A stretch of 64,000 nt of DNA from Sipunculus nudus (taxonomy: Eukaryota > Annelida > Sipuncula > Golfingiida > Sipunculidae), in NCBI GenBank assembly GCA_026874595.1, contig CM049310.1, positions 52,158,558 to 52,222,557 on the forward strand. Reading direction: 5' to 3'. The notes under the pieces were generated by a model. That model was not told where the DNA came from, did no database searches, and saw only the letters and a program-made list of their open reading frames with translations. The stretch's first letter is position 1. The number at the start of each line of letters is the position of its first letter. Of the stretch, positions 47,501 to 57,655 are shown piece by piece. The translations under genes were made by a program, and so were the position numbers.

Positions 47501-47900
47501 CAGGGGCGTCAATATAGAGGGGATGGGGGGGGGGGGGTATATACCTCCCTCCCACTTTTTGTCAATGGGAAATGGTCAATGTTATCATCCCCCAACCTAT
47601 TCAGAGAATAGTAGTAATATATTGCAATTAAAAAGTAGTATAATATATAATAATAGACTTGGTTCCATTTATTAGTTGACTATGATGTACTATATCTAAA
47701 ACTGGTTTAGAATTCACTTTTATTGGAAATATAATACCTTATTTTCTAAACCTTATACTTAATTGTAATATATTTGAAATGTAATTAGGTATATATATTT
47801 GAAATGTTTCATACACACACTAAAAAGGTATATATATATATGCGTGTGTGTGTGCGAGTCATCCCCCCCCCCCACCCTGGAAGATTAATTGACGCCATTA
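47501..47900. mobile_element. 400-bp hAT-like MITE
   Basis: The left end CAGGGGCGTCAATATAGAGG and the complement of the right end, TAATGGCGTCAATTAATC, share GGCGTCAAT at equal offset. G-rich (47527-47539) and C-rich (47864-47874) tracts mirror each other just inside. Flanks ACAATAAT and GCAATATA agree at 5 of 8 positions, possibly an eroded 8-bp duplication as expected for hAT elements. The interior is AT-rich with a (TA)n/(TG)n run near 47830-47858 and no coding frame. Confidence 0.45.
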
Positions 47901-48740
47901 GCAATATATATCGTTGTACATGATATTCAGTATGCCCATCGCGTGGTTCCCCGGGGGTTCATAAACACCAATTTTCACAGATTATATTCAAAGCAATGTA
48001 AAAGTTTCGATTCAAATACTATTTCTCCCCATTGGAATTTTTAAACGGGAGATAATCACTTTTTAAGTGTGATTAGCAAATGAGCTTGAACTTTATATGA
48101 ATAAAAGCCTTCAGCTGGATCAAGAGATACAGGTGTCATTACGATAATTAGGTAAAAGGAAAACTGCTGCCCACTTGCGCAATATAATCTCCGTGTTTAA
48201 GGAAACAAAGTTATTTATTGTACGGGGAAATGCATAAGCAATCTTTGAATTTAACCCCCTAATGGGCTAAAGTGATTATCGGTATGGCTTGGTCTTTGTC
48301 ATAAAGAAAATGTGTAGGGTAATCAATTTCACAATCATATTAATGAGCAAAACCTAAACATATCTATTAACATGTTATCCACACGTGCCTTTTGGATACC
48401 ATCATCTTTAAGAAACATTAGCCCTTAGACTCTAATGTCTATCTCTGTTTCATCTACCTTATTAAAATAATATAATTTTCATCAAGAAATTTCATAAAAG
48501 ATATAATTTCCCAGACAAACTTTACACATGAACCTATCTACCATTAAAAGAATCACAACTCTTCCAAAATAACTAAGAAACTAACATTGTAATATCCTAT
48601 CAAAAAGTATACGTTTCATACCATCATCTTCCAATGGTCATTGTTCACATGGCAAAAATTATACATATATCGTTGGATAAAAGTATAACATAATGTAAGC
48701 ATTCTAAAAGACGCATTCAGCTGAGAGAAAGATTGCTTAC
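47901..48740. other. AT-rich DNA beside the candidate exon
   Basis: On the minus strand this is the sequence that would follow the splice donor at 48740. I looked for a next exon and found nothing convincing. A short TAAGGTAGATGAAACAGAGA segment near 48450 ends in a stop after ten codons. Confidence 0.35.
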
Positions 48741-48843
48741 CATTTTGGATGCTTTTGAACATGTCAATTAAGACTTCAGTGTGTACCTGTATATCAAATA
48801 TATGAGCTTTATAGAAGGTATCCTTTAAACACTGTACATAGTC
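48741..48843 (-). CDS. candidate 103-bp internal exon
   Basis: On the minus strand a strong acceptor context (TTTATTTTCTCTTTCACAG) precedes 48843 and a consensus donor (ATG followed by GTAAGC) follows 48741. The 103 bp read open in one frame only, giving about 34 residues from DYVQCLKDTFYKAHIFDIQ to FKSIQN, while the other two frames stop. Composition looks alpha-helical and cytosolic. Frame continuity past the donor also exists for about 45 codons, so a longer exon cannot be excluded. I do not recognise the protein and could not link neighbouring exons. This is the best exon-like object on the minus strand. Confidence 0.35.
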
Positions 48844-48924
48844 CTGTGAAAGAGAAAATAAAGTCCGACAAATGATGAATGATATTACAAGAATAATATT
48901 TGGAACCTTTGCATACAGATGCAA

Positions 48925-49200
48925 GCAAAATTAATTAGTAATATGAATAATACGAAAAGAACAATTTTCAAACAGTTACAGGACAATGCATAATTCAGCA
49001 GTAATGTGAATACTAGCTGTGAACAGAAGACTATTTTACAGTTAATGGACAAAGCAAAATGATTCAGTAGTAATATAAAAAGTATGAATATAACAGTTTT
49101 TCTTACAGTTAAGGGACAAAATAAAATACAGTAGTAACAGGAATGATATGAATTGGACACTTCACCTCCAGTAAAAGAACAAAGCAAACTACAGTAGGCG
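48925..49200 (-). repeat. degenerate 64-66 bp tandem repeat, four copies
   Basis: Four units share CAGTAGTAATRTGAA, then AACAGTTTT..ACAGTTAAKGGACAAARCA in order. On the minus strand the period stays close to a codon multiple, so a 111-codon frame (48885-49220) reads four hydrophobic 21-23 residue blocks, for example NCLKIVLFVLFILLINF. Hydrophobicity follows from the AT-rich repeat. I do not call a gene. Confidence 0.65.
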
Positions 49201-49503
49201 CTACGTAACGTTGTTTTCAAACAAAATAATCATTGATTTACTCTTCGGATTGAAATGTATTCTGATAACCCTAATAGGTCGTGCCAAAATGATGAGCTGC
49301 CAAATGTGATCAAGACTGGCTAGACATCATAGATATATCAAATAATTGGTCTCAGATAATGCCCGTTTCCCATCAAGCATCGACTCAGTTACATGTAGCT
49401 CTAACAGCCGAGATTTCCAAAATTTCTGATAATAATCACAGCGTATGGGTCGGGACACGGTTTATTATATTAGTTCACATTTATTCATGTTCCATCTTTG
49501 TAA

Positions 49504-49528
49504 TAAACCAATATGACTCTCTCTCTCT

Positions 49529-49567
<39 letters not shown>
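49504..49567. repeat. (CT)n microsatellite
   Basis: CTCTCTCTCTCCCTCCCTCTCT expands into a long pure CT run. Confidence 0.95.
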
Positions 49568-49569
<2 letters not shown>

Positions 49570-49879
49570 GTGACGTCTAAATACGTTCGTTCTCATACAT
49601 GCGGTTTAGCGGAATTTCCTCAGTAAATGGGAATAACACGACTACAAAGAACATCATAGTTCATATATAATAATATTTTTTTTAATATCTAGCAGAATGG
49701 AAACTGTTTCTTCCACAATCGGCTTTATACGTCGTTATTCAACTGAAAATATCACCTAATGAAAACTAAAGCCTTTGCTATCGAAAGCTTGCGGTTAAAT
49801 AAATAAATTTAATCTCAAAGGCAACACTGTTTAGCATCTGCCAATTCAAGTCGGAAGTTGATTCACGAAGCAATACCAA

Positions 49880-49963
49880 CTCTCTCTCTCTCTCTCTCTC
49901 TCTGTTGTTGTCTGTCTCTCTGTCTATACGTATGTCTGTCTGTCTCTCGCTCCCACCCCCACC

Positions 49964-50009
<46 letters not shown>

Positions 50010-50016
50010 CTTTCTC

Positions 50017-50072
<56 letters not shown>
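49880..50072. repeat. compound (CT)n and (TA)n tract
   Basis: CT runs at about 49880-49903 and 49967-50004, with CTGT interruptions, are followed by a pure TA run at about 50020-50072 that abuts the pogo-like MITE. Confidence 0.95.
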
Positions 50073-50075
<3 letters not shown>

Positions 50076-50255
50076 TGAAACCTCGTTGTGTCGAAGTCGA
50101 AGGGACCCCCAGAAAACTTCGACACATCCGAGGTTCGACACAAGCGGGTTTTATTTGGTAATAATTTAACTAGAGTTGTCCTGAATATCGAGTCTGTAAC
50201 TTCGACATAAGCGGGGTATTCGACTTAACCGAGTTCGACACAACGAGATTACACT

Positions 50256-50256
<1 letters not shown>
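50073..50256. mobile_element. pogo-like MITE inserted in a TA tract
   Basis: The left end CAGTGAAACCTCGTTGTGTC and the complement of the right end, CAGTGTAATCTCGTTGTGTC, match at 18 of 20. Repeated TTCGACA/TGTCGAA words lie inside. CAGTGNAACCTCGTT termini are typical of pogo/Tigger-type elements, which insert at TA. Here TA precedes the left end and TT follows the right end, within long TA runs on both sides. The element is 184 bp and non-coding. It is the best-preserved member of this type in the window. Confidence 0.7.

Positions 50257-50316
<60 letters not shown>
50257..50316. repeat. (TA)n microsatellite right of the MITE
   Basis: A pure TA run resumes after the MITE. Minus-strand frames crossing it encode YIYI repeats and are artefacts. 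Confidence 0.95.
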
Positions 50317-50319
<3 letters not shown>

Positions 50320-50320
<1 letters not shown>

Positions 50321-50425
50321 CTTTCAGGAACGTAGGGGTAAGCGTCTCTGATGCTCGAAATTGCTTGCGGACTCTCGGTTCCGACAGTGCAAGCGTCCAA
50401 TGGGACACGCGAATTTCTGGCTTTA
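50320..50425 (+). repeat. dispersed repeat, pair with 24722
   Basis: It is the plus-strand partner of the inverted copy at 24722-24825, with GCTCGAAATTG, CAAGCGTCCAATGGGAC and CGCGAATTTCTGGCT as anchor words. Like its partner it abuts TA-rich DNA. Confidence 0.6.
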
Positions 50426-51555
50426 GGATATGTAGCCGTCAATGACCATTAGCCGCTGCCTAAACGAACCCGTCAGTGGTGTGAACACCGCGCTGATAAC
50501 TGAGGTTTACATTTCGCTATAAGCAAATATTCATAAAATGACACGATCTCTAATCAAATAATGATATTTACACAAAATACGGGAAAGATTACATTTTTAT
50601 AAAACCCTTCAAAACTGGCCACATATCATCTCCCCTTGGACACTCTAAACTCCTATAGGAATCCCATATTTTTGCCCGAACTCTTCAAATTTTCTTCTTA
50701 TTGAAAGCCCTGATTTGTTGCGCCAGTCTTTTCAGATTTCTGCAATACAATAAGTCATAAAGAACAAGAAGAATAAAGACTACAATTAGTCATTAATTCT
50801 TCTGCAAAAGAGGACTAACGGCAAAATTCCCATTTAAACGTTTAAACTTAAAAGTGTGCAGCTGAGTAGGTTTAGCAAGTGCTTTTCACTTGACAAAGGA
50901 AAGTGTCAAAAAAGGACAGATAATTTAACTGAGGCTTACAGAAACAGTTCAGGCATTAGTTCCAGGTATTATTTCCTGGTATTAGTTTTCAGGGTTCTGG
51001 AAGCGGGTCCGTCCTGATGGGTAATTATGGAGGCCAGCGGACTATGCCAATAAAGTCCATTTTGGGTATCCATTTCAGTACCATTTTACAGGCAACAAAT
51101 GATAGCACTTATCATTGTGACCGTGGTGGTTTCCATTCGTTGCCAAGGAAACATTTTTTGGAGGGTCATTTTCGCCAAATATATTAAACCCTCCTGTATT
51201 CACTGACAAAACGAAAGTCATTCAATGTTTTTCCTTTCGGCGAAATAGGACTCTTTAAAGAAAGGTTGGCCTTAAATGGGTAGGGTTTATTACAAAAACT
51301 CACTCAGTATTCACTCTCCTTGTTCAGAAGAAACAATCTCTGGCCGCCCACGATAAATAAACCTTTATTTTCAGGCCGTTCACTGAGTGTTAAAAATGGA
51401 AGATCGATAAGAAGGATTTTAAAAAAGTGTTTGGGGAGTGCCACATACCAAAGAATCGTAATATTTTTTTGGTGGAGGTGACTGCCCTAATTTTTAAATG
51501 TTTGTTTATAACTAAGTGCCATTTACTTCAACCTGCAGAATTCAATTCACAACAG
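50426..51555. other. 1.1 kb, no gene called
   Basis: Only short frames occur, and no repeat shared with the rest of the window is seen up to the SINE end at 51556. Confidence 0.5.
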
Positions 51556-51842
51556 TGGGTTACACGAGATATTTCTGGTGTCAACCAGGTTCATTGTCCC
51601 ACCCCTGCGGGTCTTAGATGTGTGCAATCCCCATTGCTGGGTCATAACACATAGGATCCCCGAAAGGCGCACCCATTGTTGAGTGAATCACGACTGTTGG
51701 ACATAGTCTGACCATTAGGTCTGGATGGCGCTTTCCTTGGGTGGGGCCGACCGTGAAAAATCTCATCGCTCTTCGTTGACATTCGAACTTTTGATCTCCC
51801 GGCTTTGAGCCCTCTGCTCTACCCCTAGACCACTGAAACTGG
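51556..51842 (-). mobile_element. tRNA-derived SINE, copy 3
   Basis: On the minus strand the head reads CAGTGGTCTAGGGGTAGAGC (A-box region, complement of about 51815-51835). GTTCGAATG follows, one base off the B-box consensus. The body has GATGAGATTTTTCACGGTCG, GGCCCCACCC and GCGCCTTTCGGGG. The 3' region includes ATGACCCAGCAATGGGG and GGTTGACACCAGAA. All these blocks occur in the same order in copy 4 at 62838-63100. The plus-strand frame at 51427-51654 is partly SINE and is not a gene. Confidence 0.75.
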
Positions 51843-51921
51843 TAGAATTATAATATCTGTTATTTTTAGGGGTTCCACCCTGGTTAAATGCAGCACGTTC
51901 GCGCTGCCTTAATTCGCACTC

Positions 51922-51972
51922 CCATCACAAATTATGGAGTGCGAACCTAATCGTTAGCTTATTCATGAATGG

Positions 51973-52028
<56 letters not shown>

Positions 52029-52300
52029 ATAAAAACGTAATAAAAAATATGTTTTGGATAATTATACTTCTTCAAATGCCATTTAAATGCCTTCAAATCC
52101 ATGTTCTATTCACACGACATCCGTTTCCATCATAAATTATGGAGTGCGAATCGAACCGTTGGCGTATCCATGGAGGGCTATATGTATATAAGGTAATTTT
52201 TTAAACATAATGAACAAGTATGTTTTTGATAACTTTACTTCTTCAAATGCCATTTATAGCCTCCCCAATCCAGGTTCTGTTCACCCAATATCCGTTTCCA
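51922..52300 (+). repeat. tandem duplication of a 172-206 bp unit
   Basis: CCATCAYAAATTATGGAGTG opens copy 1 (51922) and copy 2 (52128). Both continue with CGAA, GGCTATAT, AACATAAT/AACGTAAT, GTTTT, TTCTTCAAATGCCATTTA and TCCATGTTCT/TCCAGGTTCT. Copy 1 is longer because of a (TA)n run at 51973-52023. A third unit starts at about 52291. A perfect 10-bp hairpin, TTCGCACTCC with GGAGTGCGAA (51913-51945), spans the first junction. Confidence 0.8.
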
Positions 52301-54170
52301 TTCGCGTTTCGATCTGCATTGGTGAAACCACATCAAGAAGTAGTCTCGATACCGAATTTTAATAAAACGTATTCGCATCAACACAGAATACATTTTCGGT
52401 AATGCATACACAAAAGGAAAACATATTTAAGCGAATGCGTAAAACAAAGCGTATACCGAGAATTGAATCGATTATCTTATATCGAATATGATACTTAATA
52501 TGCTTTTTTTTCCTGACGCAGTATGGACACGCAGTGTATCGAATATACCATATGTTGAATTCGGTATCGGAGAAATTGTGAAAAACCGCTTATTACAGAT
52601 GAAGATGCGCCGTTTAAATATTAGTTACCAAGTTACGCCAGTCATTACAACGAAATGTTTTGTGATATTTACAATGGTGTGGTGCCCCCTGCAAAAAATT
52701 GTATACAAGAAGAATCCAGAACCTTAGCTTCAGACGGGAGTCCCTGGATCAAATAATAAAGAAAGGACGGGGGATAACAATAGCGCCATATACAAATCTT
52801 TCGAGCTGGGTATGTCAGGGATATTCTCTATAGTCCTTGTAGATCAGACAGTTGTATAGAATTTGGCTTTGCCTACTTTTATGTTTTGAGGATGAGAATA
52901 AAGTCCTTTCTCTGCTGATTGAAAACCTTAATTAAGGATCTTGCCGCGCTCAAGCTTAAACAAGCATTATAAAACTATATTAGGATCGCGGCCCGGAGGA
53001 GAGACTGCCGTGGCTAGGGCTTGTGTCGAACAGGGCAAATAAGTCCTGGTTATAGATAACGCAGGAGAGATATAAAACCACACTCAGAACGTACGTTCAC
53101 AGTGGTGACCGAGACTAATAGAGTGGTCGTATCTCGTCTTTTCTTTAGGTCTCACATACCTCAAGGTTGATCGAAGAAGGACGCTTAAACTTGCCCTTTA
53201 TTGAAAAATTCTATTTAATCAAATGTATATTTTTTGTCCATAGCATGTTTGTCACTAACGATTCACTTTACCCAGAGGAACACCATTTATATACATGATT
53301 CGGGTCAGCCCCTAATCAGACAGGGATGACCAAACCATAAAAGAATAAATTGGGGGCTGGATCATTGTTCTTGTAGGGTAATCTGTACTTATCCATGCCA
53401 TGGACGGTGATATAAAATAAATGTCACACTTGGGAAATTGTAATATATTACTTTCTATTATTGCAGTGAGTGAATAATATAAAACATATTTTTACTGATT
53501 TTTTTGTCCAGAATATGAGGGGTCGTTGATCACCAAAATTGAACCATTCTCTTCTCTATGTTACAAAGAAACGTAAATTTTGGATACTCAATCTTGTCGG
53601 TACGGTACGGTGATTATATTTTTTGCATGTTTTATTAGAGTTTTTATTTTCCTACTTAATATGAATGCAATATATAAATCCATACACTGCTATATGTATA
53701 CATTAAATCACAGCATCAGAACTATCATGAAAAATGAAAATGTCCTGCATGTCTACACAGGGTGACCTTTGGCTTGTACCCTGCATGTGATATTAAATAT
53801 AAAAATATAAGATAATTTATTCAGCCCAGATAGATATAAAAATACAGGAAATTGTTGTGCTTTTGTCAGCAGAAATCAGTCGAAATACTGTGAACCTCAC
53901 TGCTAATTTAGCAAAACGTACTTAAAAAATAACACTTTTTCATCAACATGTGTCTTACATTTCACATCGACGCTAATCTGAATAAAATTTGTGGACGAGG
54001 AAGCGGACATCTCCACAACGTTTATCCGGCTTCTACATGAAAGATACTTATCTAATTGCGTTCAAACCCTCCCCACTTTGAGAGTGTCATCGAAGTTCCT
54101 TCATGTCGTAATTCTGTGAACTTTACAAACTCTGACCTCGCAAAATTTCGAAGCCGCTCATTGGGGCTGC
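52301..54170. other. 1.9 kb AT-rich DNA, no gene called
   Basis: The frame at 52488-52727 lies in a stretch with several CGAATA and GATACCGAATT words, some in inverted orientation (52346 and about 52560). No family could be defined from them. Confidence 0.4.
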
Positions 54171-54190
54171 CATTTTGCGTACCCCAAAAA
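54124..54190 (-). promoter_or_regulatory. YY1-like start-site motif
   Basis: On the minus strand GCAAAATGGCAGCCCCAATG (complement of about 54158-54177) resembles the AARATGGCNGC element that in animals marks YY1 sites at start codons. The ATG (complement of 54171-54173) opens a frame of 16 codons beginning MAAPMSGFEILR. A possible donor, GAG followed by GTCAGA, occurs before the stop. This could be a first exon, but no partner exon or CpG-rich promoter is seen. Confidence 0.2.
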
Positions 54191-54322
54191 CACGGATGTC
54201 GCAAGTTGTATTTTGGGATAAAGGGTTTACTGTTAATATATACCAATTTTGTTTTGATGATCGGAAGGTTATTCTCTATTCTTGCCACTTCATTGTTACC
54301 TTCTATTATAATTAAGACTTAA

Positions 54323-55455
54323 GTATATTTTGATTGTCTGGCAGATTTTTTTTCAGTGGGCCATTTGATGCTAAGGTAATGATGCAGTGGATAAGAAATT
54401 CGACTATAAAAATACCGTCCATCAATTTAAGAAACAAAATTAAAACACTACTGTTATGATTTTACCTGTGATACATTTGGTTAAAATTTGATTAGGTACA
54501 ATTAGAGGATTTGTTAAGAACATTTGAAGATTTCAAAATAGAGAGTGCTTTGGTAAAACTGTAAAATGGCCGGAAGAGTCGGGTTGATTTAAGCAAACGG
54601 ACTCTGATAATGAGCCGTCTTTTCATTTAACAGAATCAAAGTGACGCATTTTTAAGGAGTATTATGATTGATGAATCCACTTCACAGTGGCAAAGTGACA
54701 ACAGACGCGCTCACTGCTCAAACAACGGGACAGAGACAATTAATTAACGAAACTGTCTTGTGAATGTCAGATCAGATAAAAACTGTAATCAATTAGAGGG
54801 AACACATTTTCTGCTTTAAATATTTTTTTCCTCTACCGAAACCTGGACTGTTTGGTGTTCTCTTTGGAACTGTCTGGAATTAGGGTTGACAGGATGGTCA
54901 CATGCAATTGTCAAAAACGTTATCAGGAGGGGATTTAAAATTATTTCTGCGGTTTAGTTATGCTTTGATCAACGGGTTATGCCTAGAAAAGATGGAAACA
55001 AATCATTTCTTTTGAAGAATGTATTGATTTCTCACGAGCTACAGCGACTACCGGCAGCACGGTTCTAATACGAACCCTCTGAGACAGGAAGTCCAGAAAT
55101 CCAATATGTCGTTTTTGAAAAGAAGAAAACCTAAATGATGATTACAGAGGAAGAAAATATCCCGCTAATAGAGTGAACGAGGAAGTCCCAGGTGTTATTG
55201 TCACTTAAATGTCTGTTTTCTTCTTTTTCTTCTGTCGCCAATAACAGCACTTTCCTTAATAACAATACAATTTTGTAACTGTTGTCGATTGTTTTGTCAG
55301 CTTAATTTCCCTTTCAGGTCATGACCGACATAATAAATTATGATTATAATTCCACATCTTGTAGTTAGGTGAATTGCAGATCAGCACCTCCTTGGTTTAA
55401 GAATCAGTATGTCACGTGTGTTCATGATGTAATGTGACGTAATGTTTACGTGCCA
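54323..55455. other. 1.1 kb AT-rich DNA, no gene called
   Basis: No repeat or coding signal is visible up to the target-site duplication at 55456. Confidence 0.5.
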
Positions 55456-55463
55456 TAGTAGCG

Positions 55464-56221
55464 TAATTGACCTATCCATGAACTCTATGCGACCTTAATC
55501 GCATATTCATTCAATGAATTAACATAAGCATGGGACTAAGGAACAACCTATCAGGTGACCTTAATCATTGTAAAACGTCAATCATCTGACAAAAACAAAA
55601 TTTTGCATAATTTGACCTATCAATTGACCTATCCACCACAGCCCAAATGCTCCGCCCTTTTAACTTATTATTATAATGAGCCCCCAAAATGCTCCTACAC
55701 ATATGGACTTCCATCCCCATGGTAGCGAGAGCTGATTATAACATAATAATGACGTCACAAAGGGCGATGGCGCATGTTCTCGTATTGACTTACGTCATCA
55801 ACTGGTATCACCTGAACATTGTTTACTATATCGCAGTCATATATGAACTGTGTTGCAATATATATTGGATTATTTGTCCAATACGAATTATGTGCCAGGT
55901 AAGACATTATTATTTACTCAGTATTCGGAGGAATGGCTCCCGCAACCTATAGCCTAGAAACTTTTTATACTGTCTCCTTCGTATATTAAAATATCCCGGA
56001 AAACATGCCGACATGCATGGGTACTGGTAGTATTTACAGACTAAACGGGTTCTGTTTGACAGAGCTCTGTCAAATTATGCAAAATTTTGTTTTTGTCAGA
56101 TGATTGACGCTTTACAATGTTTAAGGTTACCTGATTGGTTACTCCTTAGTCCCATGCTTATGTTTATTCATTGAATGAATATGCGATTAAGGTCGCATAG
56201 AGTTCATAGATATGTCAATTG
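55464..56221. mobile_element. hAT-like non-autonomous transposon, 758 bp
   Basis: The terminal inverted repeats are 153 bp long (55464-55616 and 56069-56221) and differ at only about a dozen positions. They start TAATTGACCTATCCATGAAC on the left and CAATTGACATATCTATGAAC on the right. The element is flanked by a perfect 8-bp duplication, TAGTAGCG, at 55456-55463 and 56222-56229. An 8-bp target duplication with Y-A termini fits the hAT superfamily. The long inverted repeats are unusual for hAT and recall fold-back derivatives. The terminal word is repeated internally at 55621-55635. The core matches 16387-16560. The 87-codon frame inside (55689-55952) lacks transposase motifs. Confidence 0.8.
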
Positions 56222-56229
56222 TAGTAGCG

Positions 56230-57046
56230 CTGGTCGAGTAACTGCATGCAAGGTTGAGGGTCCGGTTATGTTCGGACCGCTCACTGAGGTAAGTTCTTGA
56301 CAGAAAGGTTTTGTATCTTTCTGGACAGTCAACAGCAAAAACAAATGAAGATCAAATAAATTTCTGGTGGATCTCGTGGTTCGCTTTGGTTGATTACAAA
56401 CCAGGAGCTGAGAAAAGTTAACTTAAATAAAATGACACTGTCCGAAAACCAAGAATAAAAGTTTCAAAGTGGGATGAGTCATTAATGGTGAAATCAAGTA
56501 AGGGGGGGGGGAATGGCATGTCTTCTCTTACGTTCACTGATATATACATATGGATCCGTATTCATTTTGTTTTATCTTATGCAAATTTGATGTAATTCAC
56601 GTATTTTAACTTGCGTACAAAATTTGTTTTGGTAAAAATACAGGACACCCGGTGGTTGAACAGAGAACCACATTCTGAGCTTTACGTCAGTTCGTTTATT
56701 ACAAGGACAATAACCATTGACTGTATTGTTATTTTTACAAAGCCGATGTCGCCAAAGTAAAGGTAGAGATCAAATATTTAAGAATAAGCAAACTATCACG
56801 TTTTCGTTTGGAATAAAACTGCTCTGATTTTCCCCCTCTTGACAAAACAAAATTCGATCTCGGTTGGGGCAAACTCAATCTTGGTGAAAATATTAACTTG
56901 GCGTTTCACAAAATATTGAATATTAATCAGAATATGGTATAATCGACCACCTGTGTTGAGCTTGTTACAGATACCACGCTTTGTCCGTACAATATTTGTC
57001 AGTTTAGTAGAATATTTTAACGTTCGATTTATTTCAATGCGAGCTG
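56230..57046. other. AT-rich DNA, no gene called
   Basis: It includes a G run at about 56503-56511. The 96-codon minus-strand frame at 56796-57086 runs into the repeat relic at 57047 and has no motif. Confidence 0.45.
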
Positions 57047-57101
57047 TTTTTATAACAATACTGGCCGTTATTACAATATCGGCCAATAATTACAGTTCGG
57101 G
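57047..57101 (+). repeat. relic of the 7.7-9.3 kb repeat word
   Basis: TTTTTATAACAATACTGGCC, GTTATTACAATATCGGCC and AATAATTACAG are three diverged units of the word that builds the arms of the 7673-9327 element, in right-arm orientation. No opposite arm was found nearby. Confidence 0.65.
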
Positions 57102-57450
57102 TCTCCTTAGAAACCCCAAAATTAGTTCATTGGTTACCTGACCTGAAGTTGGCGTACTGAATGTTTGATTGATAAAATTAAAACAATTTGATCTTCATTT
57201 ACGAATTTCAGCATGCATGATTTGACAGGAACTGACTTTCGTTCACACAGGTGCGAGGCGCAAACACAGTTGACCAACTCCGTAACTGCTGTTGGAGTGC
57301 TCACAACTTTTTGTCGTCACATTGATAATGTGACCAATATACAGTAAAACCAATATTTTTGTGACGACACCTTTGTCGACCTACTGCCAAAATGATTATC
57401 CAAAACAAAAGAAAAAAAAATAAACTATTAAGCTTTTTTTATTAATTACG

Positions 57451-57655
57451 GAGCCCTCAATAGATGAGGGGTACGCTTTGCTCTGTCTGGGTTCGTACCC
57501 GGCGTGGCTATCTGATTTGGCTGAAGTGTCCTGTCCAAGGCCGGTGGTTTTCTCCGGCTTCTCCGGTTTTTTCCACCTCCATACACAACCAAACGCCACC
57601 ACCTGAGCCATGGAGAGTGACTTGACTGTTTATAATAACTATTTGTATAATCCAT
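57451..57655 (+). mobile_element. SINE-like dispersed repeat with CTCCGG block
   Basis: GGGTTCGTACCCGG near 57489 is one base from a B-box consensus. It is followed by GGTGGTTTTCTCCGGCTTCT, a CCGGTTTTTTCCACCTCC block, and CACCACCTGAGCC. Blocks of this kind are, to my knowledge, common in SINE-like repeats of molluscs and other marine invertebrates. The A box is not clear. Minus-strand frames across it (57396-57655) are artefacts of the repeat. Confidence 0.4.

Noticed and set aside
57396-57655. Two overlapping minus-strand frames
   Set aside because: They read the complement of a SINE-like repeat and shift frame within it.
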